DNA of 64,000 nt from Endobugula sp965214375 (GCA_965214375.1 OZ243947.1:1736001-1800000); one strand, 5' to 3'. Shown: positions 26,521-36,685, counted from the first letter of the stretch. The notes: generated from the letters alone by a model not told the origin. Numbers and translations: made by a program.

Positions 26521-26686
26521 TGACCTCCAAGGATGGAGAGTACATCGAAAACGCATCGCTACATGGATGTAGCTTATAAGAGTAACGCAGGAGCGGTTAC
26601 CGGGGAGCGGTTTTCGTGTCTTGTAAGGACACGCAAGAGCGGCGATGCCGAAAAACTAACTCGTTATTGGCAACACGGAACATAAT
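26521..26686. other. GC-richer intergenic segment with short internal repeats
   Basis: This 166-base gap is noticeably less AT-rich than other spacers here. It contains GGAGCGGTT twice (about 26591 and 26606), the dyad TACATGGATGTA near 26560 and the hairpin GTGTC/GACAC near 26615-26632. It reads like a fragment of an intergenic repeat element, but no second copy is present in this window to confirm it. Confidence 0.3.
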
Positions 26687-27157
26687 TTGTATATCACCAT
26701 CCGCCATACTACCGAAGATGACATTCCAACATTAGTCACCATGTGGCAGGCAATTGACGCCTTCCCGGAAGGTACGCGCCCCTTTGGCGGCGATAGTGCC
26801 GACAAGCATAAACATGCTCAGGAACTGATAAAACATAGCCTGACATCAACCAATGCCTGTTCTTTGGTTGCTGAAAAAACTAATCACGGCCTTATTGCAA
26901 CAATCTCTGGCCATATTTTTGATAAGCCCGCGGTTGTACTGCCAAAAGTCGGTGTTATCTATAGCCTATGGGTTGATGAAACCTATCGACAGCAAGGTGT
27001 AGGCACAGAACTACTCGACCGGCTAGAACGCGTATTGGCCTCTATGGGCGCACAAAGTTTTCAAGTAGGGTGGGATTTTAACAATACACTGGCGGCGTCA
27101 TGGTGGCAGGCAAAAGGATATTTACCCTATGAGGCTATTGCAAGTAAAAACGTTTGA
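26687..27157 (+). CDS. GNAT-family N-acetyltransferase
   Basis: The 156-residue protein is a single GNAT domain. It starts with ITIRHTTEDDIPTLVTMWQ and carries the acetyl-CoA-binding motif A LWVDETYRQQGVGTELLDRLERVL around residues 95-120, then SWWQAKGYLPYEA at the end. The start codon appears to be TTG (26687) with GGAA upstream. Substrate is unknown. Confidence 0.82.
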   Translation: MYITIRHTTEDDIPTLVTMWQAIDAFPEGTRPFGGDSADKHKHAQELIKHSLTSTNACSLVAEKTNHGLIATISGHIFDKPAVVLPKVGVIYSLWVDETYRQQGVGTELLDRLERVLASMGAQSFQVGWDFNNTLAASWWQAKGYLPYEAIASKNV

Positions 27158-27214
27158 TATTAGGATTTTAATGAAAGTATTATCAGTATATACATTAAAA
27201 AAGGCAGAGTGAAA

Positions 27215-27532
27215 ATGACAAAAGTTATAGTGCAAATTTTAACAACGGTTTTTCTGGGAGCTTGCGCTTGGGTTGAGCTTAGCGAACAAGGAAAACCGGT
27301 ATTTATCGTCGACAAATCCTATGTAGAAAATTGCCAAAAAATCGGGAATGTTTCTGCCAAGACACGCAAGGCACTCATTGCAGGCAGCCCACGTAGCGCT
27401 GAAAGAGTAGCTACTGAATTGAAAACACTGGCGCGCAATGAGGCGGTAAAACTGTCTGCGAATACACTGGTAGCCAAAGCCGCACCTAAAGATGGCGAGC
27501 AACACTTTGATGCCTATTATTGCCCACGATAG
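27215..27532 (+). CDS. DUF4156 family lipoprotein (YjeI-like)
   Basis: The 105-residue product has a signal peptide ending in a lipobox (VFLGAC, Cys about residue 17). The DUF4156 pattern follows: VEN CQKIGNVSAKT, ERVATELKTLARNEAVKLSANTLV and a terminal GEQHFDAYYC. ATG 27215 with GGCAGAG upstream is preferred to the GTG at 27209. These small periplasmic lipoproteins have no established function. Confidence 0.82.
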   Translation: MTKVIVQILTTVFLGACAWVELSEQGKPVFIVDKSYVENCQKIGNVSAKTRKALIAGSPRSAERVATELKTLARNEAVKLSANTLVAKAAPKDGEQHFDAYYCPR

Positions 27533-27579
27533 TTATAATATAAAAGACAACAATAACGGAATAACAGCAACAAGAATAT

Positions 27580-30500
27580 TCATTGCATACTTTTAATACG
27601 CTGACCCAAAATAAATAAATTTGGAACCAATATCAATGTAACCAATGTCGCGAATAAAACGCCACAGGACAACGAAATTACTAAAGGAATTAAAAATTGT
27701 GCTTGCACACTGGTCTCAAACATAATGGGTAACAAACCAATAAAGGTGGTTAACGAGGTTAAGATAATCGCTCTAAATCTATCTTGTGATGCCTGCAACA
27801 AAATATCGATAGTTGTTGCCTTGCTGTGAGTTTCTTTTTCTAAACGATGAATGCGATCCAGCAACACAAGATTATCATTAACCACCACACCAGAACAGGC
27901 CAACCAACCCAACATGGACATGATATTCACCGTCTCATTCATAATGAGATGCCCGATAATAGCACCGACAAATCCAAAAGGAATAGCCGTAATAATTAAC
28001 ATTGGCTGCCAATAAGAACGAAAAGCAATCGCCATCAGACCATAACTGACTAATACGGCAATCAACATGTTTAATATTAATTGGCTATTAAACTGTTTCT
28101 CATCCGTTAATGATCCAGCGATGTCTACATTCAAACCGGGATATTTTTGCTGCCATAAAGGTAATTTGGTTGACATAATGTCTTCGGCAATCGCTAAGGC
28201 ATCCGTACCTTCCGTCACTTCAGCAGACACAATAATCGTGCGACGGCGATTTTCACGCTTGATAACGCTATACCCAGGAATATCAACCATTTCTGCGACC
28301 GTAGAAAATGGCACTGAAGTACCATCATTTAAACGCACATAAAGCTGGTCAATTTGATCAACATCCTGCCTTTCATTAGCAGGATAACGCAACATGACTT
28401 TGACGTCTTCCGTACCACGAGGAATACGTTGAATTTCTTCGCCATAGAAACCTTGTCGGATTTGTCTTGCAATATCAATTAAGTTCAGACCCAACACTTC
28501 TGCATGAGGCTTAAGGCGCAATTCAATTTCACGACGCGACCCTTCTAACGTATCTTCTATATCATAGATACTGGCATAATGGTAAAGGGCTTGCTTCACA
28601 TCACCAACAGCTCGTGTTAGTTGATTAACATCATTGCCTGCAACATTCACTCGAAAACGTATCGCTTTGGCATTCGCATTAATAGTAAAACGAAGATTAA
28701 ACTCTTTCACACCCTCCAAAGGCCCGATCAATTCCCGCCAACGATTTTTCACTTGAATAATATTAATATTGCGCTCTTCTGCCGGTATCAAACGAACCCT
28801 AACCGACACATTATTATGATAAGCACTGGAACGCATACCATGGATAAAATTCTTACTACCATTGATCGCAATCAATTTTTCATCGGCTTGCAACTGCTTG
28901 GCTGAATTTTCTATTTGTTGCTGAATTCTTTTTACATCCGTAAAGGAGGCACCTTCAGCAAGCACCGCGGAAATACGAATACTATTTGACGTTGCCTGTA
29001 CTTTGAAAGACCGTTTGAGATACCCCCCCATAAAAAACATCGTGGCGACTAATACAAATATAATCATAAAAACGACTAGTGTTGAACCGTTATTTCGTAA
29101 TGAAAAGGCCAACAGCGGTTGGTAATAATGCCGGGATACATGCTCCATACCTGAGGACATAAACGCACGCACCTTTGCCAACATCGACGTTGGCTGCAGG
29201 TCATTATTATTCTTATTTTTTGAAACAGACAAATGCGACGGCAAAATACATAAACATTCAATTAAAGAAAATAACAAACACACCATCACAACAACCGCAA
29301 TGGGATAGGCCAAGCCACCCATCCTTCCCGGCAAACCAAACATGCCAGCAAAAAATATTAGGGTACTAATAACCGCAAACAAGACAGGCTTGTACACCAA
29401 CAAAGCACCAGATTTTGCTGCCGCAATACCATGCTCTCCACGCCGCTGACTGGCATACACACTCTCACCGACAATAATGGCATCATCAACGACAATACCT
29501 AGAGCCAGCAAAAAACCATACATGGAAAGCATATTGATTGTGACATTGGTATAAGGTAGTAAAACAAATACTCCAATAAAGGCTGTTGCAATACCCACAC
29601 TTACCCAAGCGGCTAACGATGGCGTTAGAAATAACATCAATACAATAAACACCAGCAACAAACCACTCACTGCATTTTTTAGCAACAGATTCATACGGCT
29701 GGTATAAATACTCGAAAGATCTCTCCAGACCGATGCGTCTATACCCACAGGCAAACGTTGTTGGAGTGTTTTTAGATGCTGTTTTACTGCGGTTGCCGCA
29801 TCCAAAACATCGGGGGGAGTTGCCAGATGCAAATATACAAACATCGCTGGCTGTCCATTGTAGGTATGGTCGCTGTCGATATCCTCAAAGCCGTCGGTCA
29901 CTCTTGCAACATCACCCAACAAAAGCTGAGCACCATCTTTATCCGTCGCAATAACAATATCGGCAAATTCCTTTTCCGTATAGGCTTGACCACGTGTTTG
30001 TACTTGCACATTACCCGATTGGGTTTTAACCGCCCCTCCGGGTACATTAACAGAGGAGCGACGAATACGATCAGCAATATCCGTAAAACGTAGGTTATAT
30101 TTTCTGAGCGTATTTTCTGAGACCTCAACAATCATTTCATGATTGCGATCGCCTTCAATACTGGCAGTGGATACTTCCGGCAATAAAGTGAATTCATCAG
30201 CCATCCATTGTGTGGTTTTTTTCAGCAAACTTTCGTCAACATTGCCATAAATAGCAATGGTCATTAGCAGACGTTTTGCGAAGGCTTCACGCACATTAAT
30301 ACTATCAACATCATCTGGCAACGTCGTTAATGCATCGGTACGGGTCTTAATGTTATTCAACAATCTTTGACGGTCAAAACCCTTGACAATTTTTACCGTA
30401 ATTTGTGCAAGCCCCTCTAGGGCTGTTGAGGTAATATCTTCTATACCTTCAAGGTCGGCTATCGCTTCCTCTATGCGAATAACAACCTGCTGTTCAACTT

Positions 30501-30675
30501 CACTAGGACTGGCGCCATCATAAGAAGCGCTAATATTGATATAATTGTAATCTAACTGCGGTAAAACCGTTTTACCTATTGTGGGAAGATTTTTTAACCC
30601 GACAAAAAGAATAACGACCATAAGTAAATTGGCAGCAATTGGATTATCAATAAACCATTCGATAATGCGCTTCAT
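27580..30675 (-). CDS. RND-family efflux permease (AcrB/MdtB-like)
   Basis: A 1031-residue inner-membrane proton-driven pump of the HAE1 RND type. The N-terminal helix (IPIAANLLMVVILFVGLKNLPTIGKTVLPQ-like start), two large periplasmic loops and twelve membrane helices are recognisable. Helix 4 carries the proton-relay pair in LGIVVDDAIIVGESVY. The second half mirrors this with SMLGWLACSGVVVNDNLVLLDRI. The adaptor gene lies 17 bases upstream, so the pair forms an operon; no outer-membrane factor is encoded here. The divergence of the loop regions prevents substrate prediction. The frame is intact over its whole length. Confidence 0.92.
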   Translation of the reverse strand: MKRIIEWFIDNPIAANLLMVVILFVGLKNLPTIGKTVLPQLDYNYINISASYDGASPSEVEQQVVIRIEEAIADLEGIEDITSTALEGLAQITVKIVKGFDRQRLLNNIKTRTDALTTLPDDVDSINVREAFAKRLLMTIAIYGNVDESLLKKTTQWMADEFTLLPEVSTASIEGDRNHEMIVEVSENTLRKYNLRFTDIADRIRRSSVNVPGGAVKTQSGNVQVQTRGQAYTEKEFADIVIATDKDGAQLLLGDVARVTDGFEDIDSDHTYNGQPAMFVYLHLATPPDVLDAATAVKQHLKTLQQRLPVGIDASVWRDLSSIYTSRMNLLLKNAVSGLLLVFIVLMLFLTPSLAAWVSVGIATAFIGVFVLLPYTNVTINMLSMYGFLLALGIVVDDAIIVGESVYASQRRGEHGIAAAKSGALLVYKPVLFAVISTLIFFAGMFGLPGRMGGLAYPIAVVVMVCLLFSLIECLCILPSHLSVSKNKNNNDLQPTSMLAKVRAFMSSGMEHVSRHYYQPLLAFSLRNNGSTLVVFMIIFVLVATMFFMGGYLKRSFKVQATSNSIRISAVLAEGASFTDVKRIQQQIENSAKQLQADEKLIAINGSKNFIHGMRSSAYHNNVSVRVRLIPAEERNINIIQVKNRWRELIGPLEGVKEFNLRFTINANAKAIRFRVNVAGNDVNQLTRAVGDVKQALYHYASIYDIEDTLEGSRREIELRLKPHAEVLGLNLIDIARQIRQGFYGEEIQRIPRGTEDVKVMLRYPANERQDVDQIDQLYVRLNDGTSVPFSTVAEMVDIPGYSVIKRENRRRTIIVSAEVTEGTDALAIAEDIMSTKLPLWQQKYPGLNVDIAGSLTDEKQFNSQLILNMLIAVLVSYGLMAIAFRSYWQPMLIITAIPFGFVGAIIGHLIMNETVNIMSMLGWLACSGVVVNDNLVLLDRIHRLEKETHSKATTIDILLQASQDRFRAIILTSLTTFIGLLPIMFETSVQAQFLIPLVISLSCGVLFATLVTLILVPNLFILGQRIKSMQ

Positions 30676-30692
30676 ATTACGAGTTTACCCAT

Positions 30693-31850
30693 TTATTCTT
30701 TTATGAGGTTCGGGCTAACGTTAAGCCCTTCTTGCAATACTCGTACATCACTGACGACGACCTGCTCACCTTTTTTAAAATCTCCTTGAACCCATACCTT
30801 CCCATTGCCTTTTCCAACTATAGTAATGCCACGTTTTTGTAGTGCTTTATTATCCACAATATAAATAAATTGATTGGCGATGATACTTTTTTCTGGAACA
30901 CTAATAACCTGTTTAAACGCTCTGCCTGTAATTTTGGCTTCGACGAACAACCCCATGACCAAAGGATATGCATATCTTTCTGTATTAAAAGGCTCGGGAA
31001 TTTCGGCAACCGCAAAATAAAAACGAGTCCGTGTATCCACACTGGCTTCCGTTCGCCGCAAATTAACAGCCCATGTTTGCAACTTACCCGCAAGATTGGC
31101 AGATAACTCTACCCGTGGCGCAACTGCCGGATCGATGGCAACTCCCAAAGACAAACCAATTTGCGCGATTTGTTTATTCGTTAGAGGCAAGCGTATTTCT
31201 GCATAAGCATCATCATAGATTCTGGCAATCGTTGAGCCCGCAGTCACATATTGGCCTACATTCACCTGCGTTTGTTGAATACGGCCATTAAATGGCGCGG
31301 TTATTTTTGCGCGTTCGATATTCAGTAATACCTGATTACGTCGTGCAACTGCTGAAGACACTTGAGCCTGCGCGGCTTTAACTTGTGGCTCGCGAAGAGA
31401 TAAGGCATTTGCTTCTTTACTACCTAGGTCACGCCATTCGCGCTTGGCTTGACGAGCACGGCCTTTTTCCAGCGCCAACTCTCTTTCTGCAACGACAATA
31501 TCGGCATTCGCATTAATCAACTGATACTGGTAATCACGATCATCCAAACCGACAAGTACATCATCGACTTTAAAAAAACTACCGTTGGCAAAATTATCAG
31601 CAACCTGCGTAATACGACCCGCCACCTCTGTCACCAAGTTAATTTCTCGACTGGGTGTAACGGTACCCTGCGTATACACATATGACTGATAGGTGGTGGG
31701 TTCGACAGAAACTACCGAAACCGCAGCAGGTCTATTTTCCTGTTGTGGACGGACGGCAGGCGTGGGGCGAAAAACATATAGCGCAGCAACCAATAGCGCA
31801 CCGACGACTAAAAGGACAATCACTTTTACTGAACCTAAATGGCGGTTCAT
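30693..31850 (-). CDS. RND efflux periplasmic adaptor (membrane fusion protein)
   Basis: A 385-residue HlyD/AcrA-type adaptor: N-terminal membrane anchor (VIVLLVVGALLVAALYVF), a first lipoyl half (GTVTPSREINLVTEVAGRITQV), a helical hairpin (ADIVVAERELALEKGRARQAKREW) and a second lipoyl half (ERAKITAPFNGRIQQTQVNVGQYV). The beta-barrel and membrane-proximal domains follow. ATG 31850 has a strong AGGGGG ribosome-binding site. It links the RND pump to an outer-membrane channel encoded elsewhere. Confidence 0.92.
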   Translation of the reverse strand: MNRHLGSVKVIVLLVVGALLVAALYVFRPTPAVRPQQENRPAAVSVVSVEPTTYQSYVYTQGTVTPSREINLVTEVAGRITQVADNFANGSFFKVDDVLVGLDDRDYQYQLINANADIVVAERELALEKGRARQAKREWRDLGSKEANALSLREPQVKAAQAQVSSAVARRNQVLLNIERAKITAPFNGRIQQTQVNVGQYVTAGSTIARIYDDAYAEIRLPLTNKQIAQIGLSLGVAIDPAVAPRVELSANLAGKLQTWAVNLRRTEASVDTRTRFYFAVAEIPEPFNTERYAYPLVMGLFVEAKITGRAFKQVISVPEKSIIANQFIYIVDNKALQKRGITIVGKGNGKVWVQGDFKKGEQVVVSDVRVLQEGLNVSPNLIKE

Positions 31851-32238
31851 ACTACCCCCTATATGCTATTCACACGCCCAAAACATCATCCATAAAAATC
31901 AATAAATAACAAGACTGGTTATCTTTTCGTTTTTTACGCATAATGCCAAACTTTTATTGACTAATAACCACTGAAGAAGTTTTATGCCCACTATTTTTGA
32001 ACGTATTTGTAAATAAGTGTTAGAAATGTACAGTTTAATAAAATTTGGTTTCGCGTTTTAAGCCAGTAATCACAAGGGTTTCAGCGATTCGAGGGGACAT
32101 TTTAAACGATTTGCAAAAATGAACAATATTGATGCATTTTTGCACAGGGTGATGGACAAGTGTTTGGCTATTTTTTGTTCAGGTCGGATTGTGTTAAATC
32201 GGCTTTAAATTAATTTTAAACAGCCTTTAAAAAACCAT
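31851..32238. other. Intergenic region beside phage remnant
   Basis: 388 bases without a credible gene. It contains a perfect 10-base inverted repeat TGCAAAAATG (32112-32121) / CATTTTTGCA (32135-32144) and a GAGGGGACATTTTAAACGATT stretch around 32090-32110. The latter resembles bases often seen beside phage-type integrase genes. With the phage tail fragment immediately to the right, it may be part of a decayed integrated element. The efflux promoter must also lie here. Confidence 0.35.
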
Positions 32239-32650
32239 TTAATCTTTATTATCAAACTCGGCTGATAGCTTCCAGCCTGTCATGTTTTCTACCGTGTGTT
32301 TAACTTTGGATACGGTGTATTCTTCCCCATCTAATGTAAGCTGAATGCCAGCAAACAGCCTTTGTCCTACTTTAGATAAGCTGCCATTAATCAGCCCTTT
32401 ATTAGCTCTGGCGAGTGCGTTGGTTGCATAGGCTCGCGCCTCATCGTCATTTTGAAAATGGCCTTGCTTGTATAACTGAGGGCTTCCTTCACCAACCACC
32501 ACACTGACTATTTTATTAAGCTTGATGTTCTGGTATGAGGCTTTAGCGCTCTTGTATAGCGTTTGGTTGGAGTGTGTTATTTCCAGCGTTTCACACTGGC
32601 GGCTGTCTATCGTGACCTTTGGTACTTCCTGACTACCTTTAGATATAAAT
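32239..32650 (-). pseudogene. Phage late-control protein D (tail hub) C-terminal fragment
   Basis: The minus-strand frame from about 32650 down to TAA 32239 encodes the C-terminal end of a gpD / late control D tail protein. It reads VTIDSRQCETLEITHSN, SVVVGEGSPQLYKQGHFQNDDEARAYATNALARANKG, then a final beta-rich stretch with LTLDGEEYTVSKVKHTVENMTGWKLSAEF. An in-frame TAA at the tex boundary and no start codon show that it is only a remnant of about 135 residues. No other phage genes flank it. The fragment stops exactly where tex homology begins, so an integration or deletion event removed the tex 5' end. Confidence 0.75.
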
Positions 32651-32654
32651 TAGA

Positions 32655-34906
32655 GTGTGCCATGCCAACGAGCTCTCCATTGCAACGCAGCAGGTCTCTG
32701 CTGCCGTCAAATTACTTGATGGGGGCGCCACTGTGCCTTTTATTGCCCGTTATCGTAAAGAGGCGACACGAAGCCTTGATGACGGGCAACTGCGTTCACT
32801 GGAAACACGCTTGAACTATCTACGTGAACTGGAAGAGCGCCGATCAACTATTATTAAGAGTATTGAAGATCAGGGCAAACTTGACGATGAATTACATCAG
32901 GCCATTCTGACGGCAGACACAAAAAATCAGTTAGAAGATTTGTACCTAACTTATAAGCCAAAACGACGCACCAAAGGACAAATTGCGATATAAGCAGGTC
33001 TACAACCTCTTGCGGATAGCCTTTATCAACAACCTTCTCTAGTGCCAGAACAAGAAGCTGAAAAATATCTCGATAATACGCAGGGCATTACTACTATTAA
33101 AGATACCTTAGGTGGGGCCAAATACATCTTAATGGAACGCTTTAGTGAAGATGCTGCCCTTCTAGGCAAACTGCGTGATTTTCTCAGCGATCACGGTCTC
33201 ATTCAATCCAATCTTATTAGCGGCAAGGAAAGCGAAGGCCAGAAGTTCAGCGATTATTTCGAGCACGAGGAACCATTAAAAACTATCCCTTCACACCGCG
33301 CTCTTGCACTGTTTCGTGGCCGCAATGAAGGAATTTTATCGCTAAAACTGATCGTTAAAGAAAGCGATCTAGCTGAAAGACACCCTTGTGAAATCACGAT
33401 TGCACAACATTGGGAAATTGAAGATGCGGGCTGCGCCGCCGATCAATGGCTCTCAGAAGTCGTACGTTGGACTTGGCGCATTAAACTATTAACGCATCTG
33501 GAAGCTGATCTATTCACGGAAGCCCGTGAAAAAGCCGAGGCCAGCGCGATTGATGTCTTTGCCAACAACCTGCGTGATTTATTACTGGCTGCACCTGCTG
33601 GACAGAAAAATACGCTGGGATTGGATCCCGGCCTGCGAACAGGCGTTAAAGTTGCGGTAATTGATGCTACAGGTAAAGTGTTTGACCATCATGCGATTTT
33701 TCCACACGCCCCGCAAAAAAGCACACAGGAAGCCGCAGCAATACTGATCAAACTGTGCCAACAATACGATATTGAACTGATCGCTATCGGCAACGGTACG
33801 GCTTCACGTGAGACTGAAGCCTTTGTTAATACTACGCTCAAACAACACCCAGGATGCAAAGCCAGAACCGTGATCGTGAATGAAGCTGGCGCCTCGGTTT
33901 ATTCTGCCAGTGAACTGGCCGCTAGAGAGTTTCCAGATCTGGATGTCACTATTCGTGGCGCCGTGTCTATTGCCCGCCGCCTACAGGACCCCTTAGCCGA
34001 ACTGGTAAAAATCGAGCCCAAGTCTATTGGTGTCGGCCAGTATCAACACAATGTGTCACAAAACAAACTGTCACACGCACTTGGCGCCACTATTGAAGAC
34101 TGCGTGAATCAGGTTGGCGTTGAGGTCAATACGGCCTCAGCACCATTATTAGCACGCGTCTCCGGCCTGAATACCACGATTGCCAACAATATTATTGCCC
34201 TTAGGGACCAACAGGGCCGTTTTACCAACCGCGAACAACCGAAGAAAGTTTCACGCTTGGGAGATAAGGCCTATGAACAATGTGCTGGCTTCCTACGCAT
34301 TGCTAACGGCGATAACCCGCTGGATGCCTCTGCAGTACACCCAGAATCCTATGAAGTCGTTGAAGCCGTTAGCAAGCACGTTAACAAACCTGTTAGTGAT
34401 TTATTACAAGACACCTCCGTTATTCGCTCAATCAATGCCAAAGACTTCACCAACGAACGCTTTGGACTACCCACCGTTGAGGATATTTTTAGCGAGCTAG
34501 AAAAACCAGGACGCGATCCGAGGCCAGAATTTAAAACCGCCAATTTCAAAGATGGTTTGGACTCATTGAATGACCTGAAGCCAAGAATGATATTGGAAGG
34601 GTGCATTACCAATGTTACCAACTTCGGCGCTTTTGTCGACATCGGTGTGCATCAGGATGGACTGGTACATATCTCGGCATTGGCGGATCACTATATCAGC
34701 GACCCAAGACAAGTCGTAAAAACCGGCGACATTGTAACGACCAAGGTCATTGATGTTGATGCACCACGAAAGCGCATCGCACTGAGCATGCGTTTAAATG
34801 ATGAAATCAACACTGAAAACGTCACAAGAAACAACAAAAAACATCCCAAAGAGGTTCAATGGGTGATTTGTTGCAAGCGGCCTTACAACAACAGAAAAAA
34901 GAGTAA
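32655..34906 (+). pseudogene. tex: Tex (YhgF) RNA-binding transcription accessory protein, 5'-truncated, TAA-interrupted and frameshifted
   Basis: Nearly all of Tex is present: VPFIARYRKEATRSLDDGQLRSLETRLNYL, the YqgF-like core (NTLGLDPGLRTGVKVAVIDATG, AIGNGTASRETEAF, NEAGASVYSASELAAREFPDLD), the HhH part and a C-terminal S1 domain (MILEGCITNVTNFGAFVDIGVHQDGLVHIS). Three lesions are seen. The first about 7 residues are missing at the phage-fragment junction, leaving only a possible GTG start. TAA at 32991-32993 stands where the family has Glu in GQIAIEAGL (GAA to TAA). A one-base loss in the A6 run at 34836-34841 shifts the tail; restoring it gives SMGDLLQAALQQQKKE and TAA at 34904. Not functional as read. 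Confidence 0.92.
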
Positions 34907-35005
34907 TTACAATAATCTGCAAGAAAGGTTACGTGTTTTTCAGCAAAGGCAAAATTACTATACTACTATTGTAAGAGAGTTTTGAAATAGTCATTAACGC
35001 CGTAA

Positions 35006-35623
35006 ATGTATTACATGAATCAACCGATTATACTCAGCGAAGACCACCGGGATTGTCTACAAGAGATCAGCAATGTCGCCATGGGGCAGGCAGGTGACCA
35101 CCTTGCCCGCCTATTAGACGCCTTTGTGATCCTGTCTATTCCCCATGTTGCCATACTCTCCCCAACAGAGATTGCGATGGCAGTGCAAACCGTTAATTCA
35201 CATAATGTTTCGGGTGTTTGCCAGGGCTTTATTGGTGGCGGACTCTCGGGCGAAGCCATGCTGTTATTTAACGATACCAGCTTTAACGATCTCGCCAAAC
35301 TGATGGAATATGACGAAGAATTAACTGAAAGTGCCCAGCGCGAAGTATTGATTGACGCGACCAATGTATTGGTTGGTGCATTATTACGCGGGATTGCCGA
35401 GCAAATGGATATCGCCTTCAGTTTTGGTCCACCGGCCATTCTGGGGCAACACCAAGAACTGGACAAATTGTTATCTTCAAATAGTGTGCGCTGGAATCAA
35501 GCACTGGTTGTTGAAGTCAATTATCAAATTGAAAACTATGATGTGCAGTGTGACTTGTTGGTGGTTATCACCGAACACTCTTTACACTACTTATTGAAAA
35601 AGCTGAATTATTTGCTGGATTAA
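35006..35623 (+). CDS. CheC-like chemotaxis protein phosphatase family member
   Basis: The 205-residue protein has the CheC/CheX-type duplicated helix. The first site is CLQEISNVAMGQAGDHLARLL with the conserved Glu and Asn of the phosphatase ExxN motif; the second, LIDATNVLVGALLRGIAEQM, keeps the Asn but has Asp in place of Glu. CheC proteins dephosphorylate CheY-like receivers. ATG 35006 and ATG 35015 are both possible and neither has a clear ribosome-binding site. The diguanylate cyclase gene begins 8 bases downstream, so the two are probably one operon, linking a receiver phosphatase to c-di-GMP output. No receiver or che genes lie nearby. Confidence 0.8.
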   Translation: MYYMNQPIILSEDHRDCLQEISNVAMGQAGDHLARLLDAFVILSIPHVAILSPTEIAMAVQTVNSHNVSGVCQGFIGGGLSGEAMLLFNDTSFNDLAKLMEYDEELTESAQREVLIDATNVLVGALLRGIAEQMDIAFSFGPPAILGQHQELDKLLSSNSVRWNQALVVEVNYQIENYDVQCDLLVVITEHSLHYLLKKLNYLLD

Positions 35624-35631
35624 AACGCGCT

Positions 35632-36627
35632 ATGTCTAACTCACAGGATATGCTTAATGATTTCCGTTGGATTATGGACGTCGTACAACACGTCGATGTA
35701 GGACTAGTGTTGCTTGATAACCAATATAATATCCAGTTATGGAACAGCTTTATGCAAAATCACAGTGCCACGCAACCGGAAGCGGTTATTGGTCACTGCC
35801 TGTTCGAGTTATTTCCTGAGATTGACGAAGCTTGGTTTCGCCGTAAAGCACAATCTGTGTATGTGTTGAAAAACTCTGCTTTTACCACATGGGAACAACG
35901 CCCTTATCTTTTTCGCTTTGAAAACTACCGCCCTATTACGGGTAAAGCGGAGTTTATGTATCAGAACAGCACCTTTATCCCCATTCAGGGCTTAGAGGTC
36001 ACTACGGATGGCATCTGCGTCATTATTTACGACGTTACTGAGCAGGCCATCAATAATCTCGAGTTGGAAAAAGCGAATAACCAATTAGAAATTATCAGTA
36101 AAACTGACGGCTTAACGGGTTTGCTCAATCGTAAATCATGGGAAGATATACTGGAGCAGGAATTTGATCGTGAAGCGCGTTATCACGAAGAATGCTCATT
36201 AATTATTTTTGATATTGATCATTTTAAGAAAGTGAACGACAACTACGGCCATCCCGCTGGCGATGAGGTGATCCGCCAAACAGCGGATATTGTCAGGCAG
36301 TCTGTCCGCAAAACCGATGTTGCGGGTCGCTATGGTGGCGAGGAATATGTTATTTTGTTACCGCATACACCGGTTGACTCTGCTTATTTTTTAGCTGAAC
36401 TTATTCGCCGCAAAATTGAAGCCAAGCCTGCTTATTATGAAGGTCAGGTTATCGAATACACGGTCAGTCTTGGCATCGCGCCCTATAATGAATCATTAAA
36501 AAATCCTACCGCGTGGATTGATACTGCCGATCAGGCTTTATATCAATCAAAACAAGGCGGACGCAACCAGACAACCATTAGCCCGCAACCCTCTGAAGAA
36601 AACTCTCCACAACAAAACCCACAATAG
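35632..36627 (+). CDS. PAS-GGDEF diguanylate cyclase
   Basis: A 331-residue cytosolic protein with an N-terminal PAS domain (about 15-140: HVDVGLVLLDNQYNIQLWNSFMQ, then VIIYDVTEQA) joined by a helix to a GGDEF domain (155-320). Catalytic site: GGEEY at 235-239; substrate Asp in IIFDIDHFKKVNDNYGH. An inhibitory RxxD site (RKTD, 226-229) sits five residues before GGEEY, so feedback by c-di-GMP is expected. It makes c-di-GMP from two GTP. It is coupled to the CheC-like gene 8 bases upstream. Confidence 0.92.
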   Translation: MSNSQDMLNDFRWIMDVVQHVDVGLVLLDNQYNIQLWNSFMQNHSATQPEAVIGHCLFELFPEIDEAWFRRKAQSVYVLKNSAFTTWEQRPYLFRFENYRPITGKAEFMYQNSTFIPIQGLEVTTDGICVIIYDVTEQAINNLELEKANNQLEIISKTDGLTGLLNRKSWEDILEQEFDREARYHEECSLIIFDIDHFKKVNDNYGHPAGDEVIRQTADIVRQSVRKTDVAGRYGGEEYVILLPHTPVDSAYFLAELIRRKIEAKPAYYEGQVIEYTVSLGIAPYNESLKNPTAWIDTADQALYQSKQGGRNQTTISPQPSEENSPQQNPQ

Positions 36628-36685
36628 CATTCTTGTTATACACTGCGGCATGCTACACTACTCGTATTATTTTGGGTGGTCAATT

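Noticed and set aside
29733..30131. Open frames on both strands inside the RND permease gene
   Set aside because: They are overlaps of the intact 1031-residue permease frame, lack ribosome-binding sites and have no recognisable domains.
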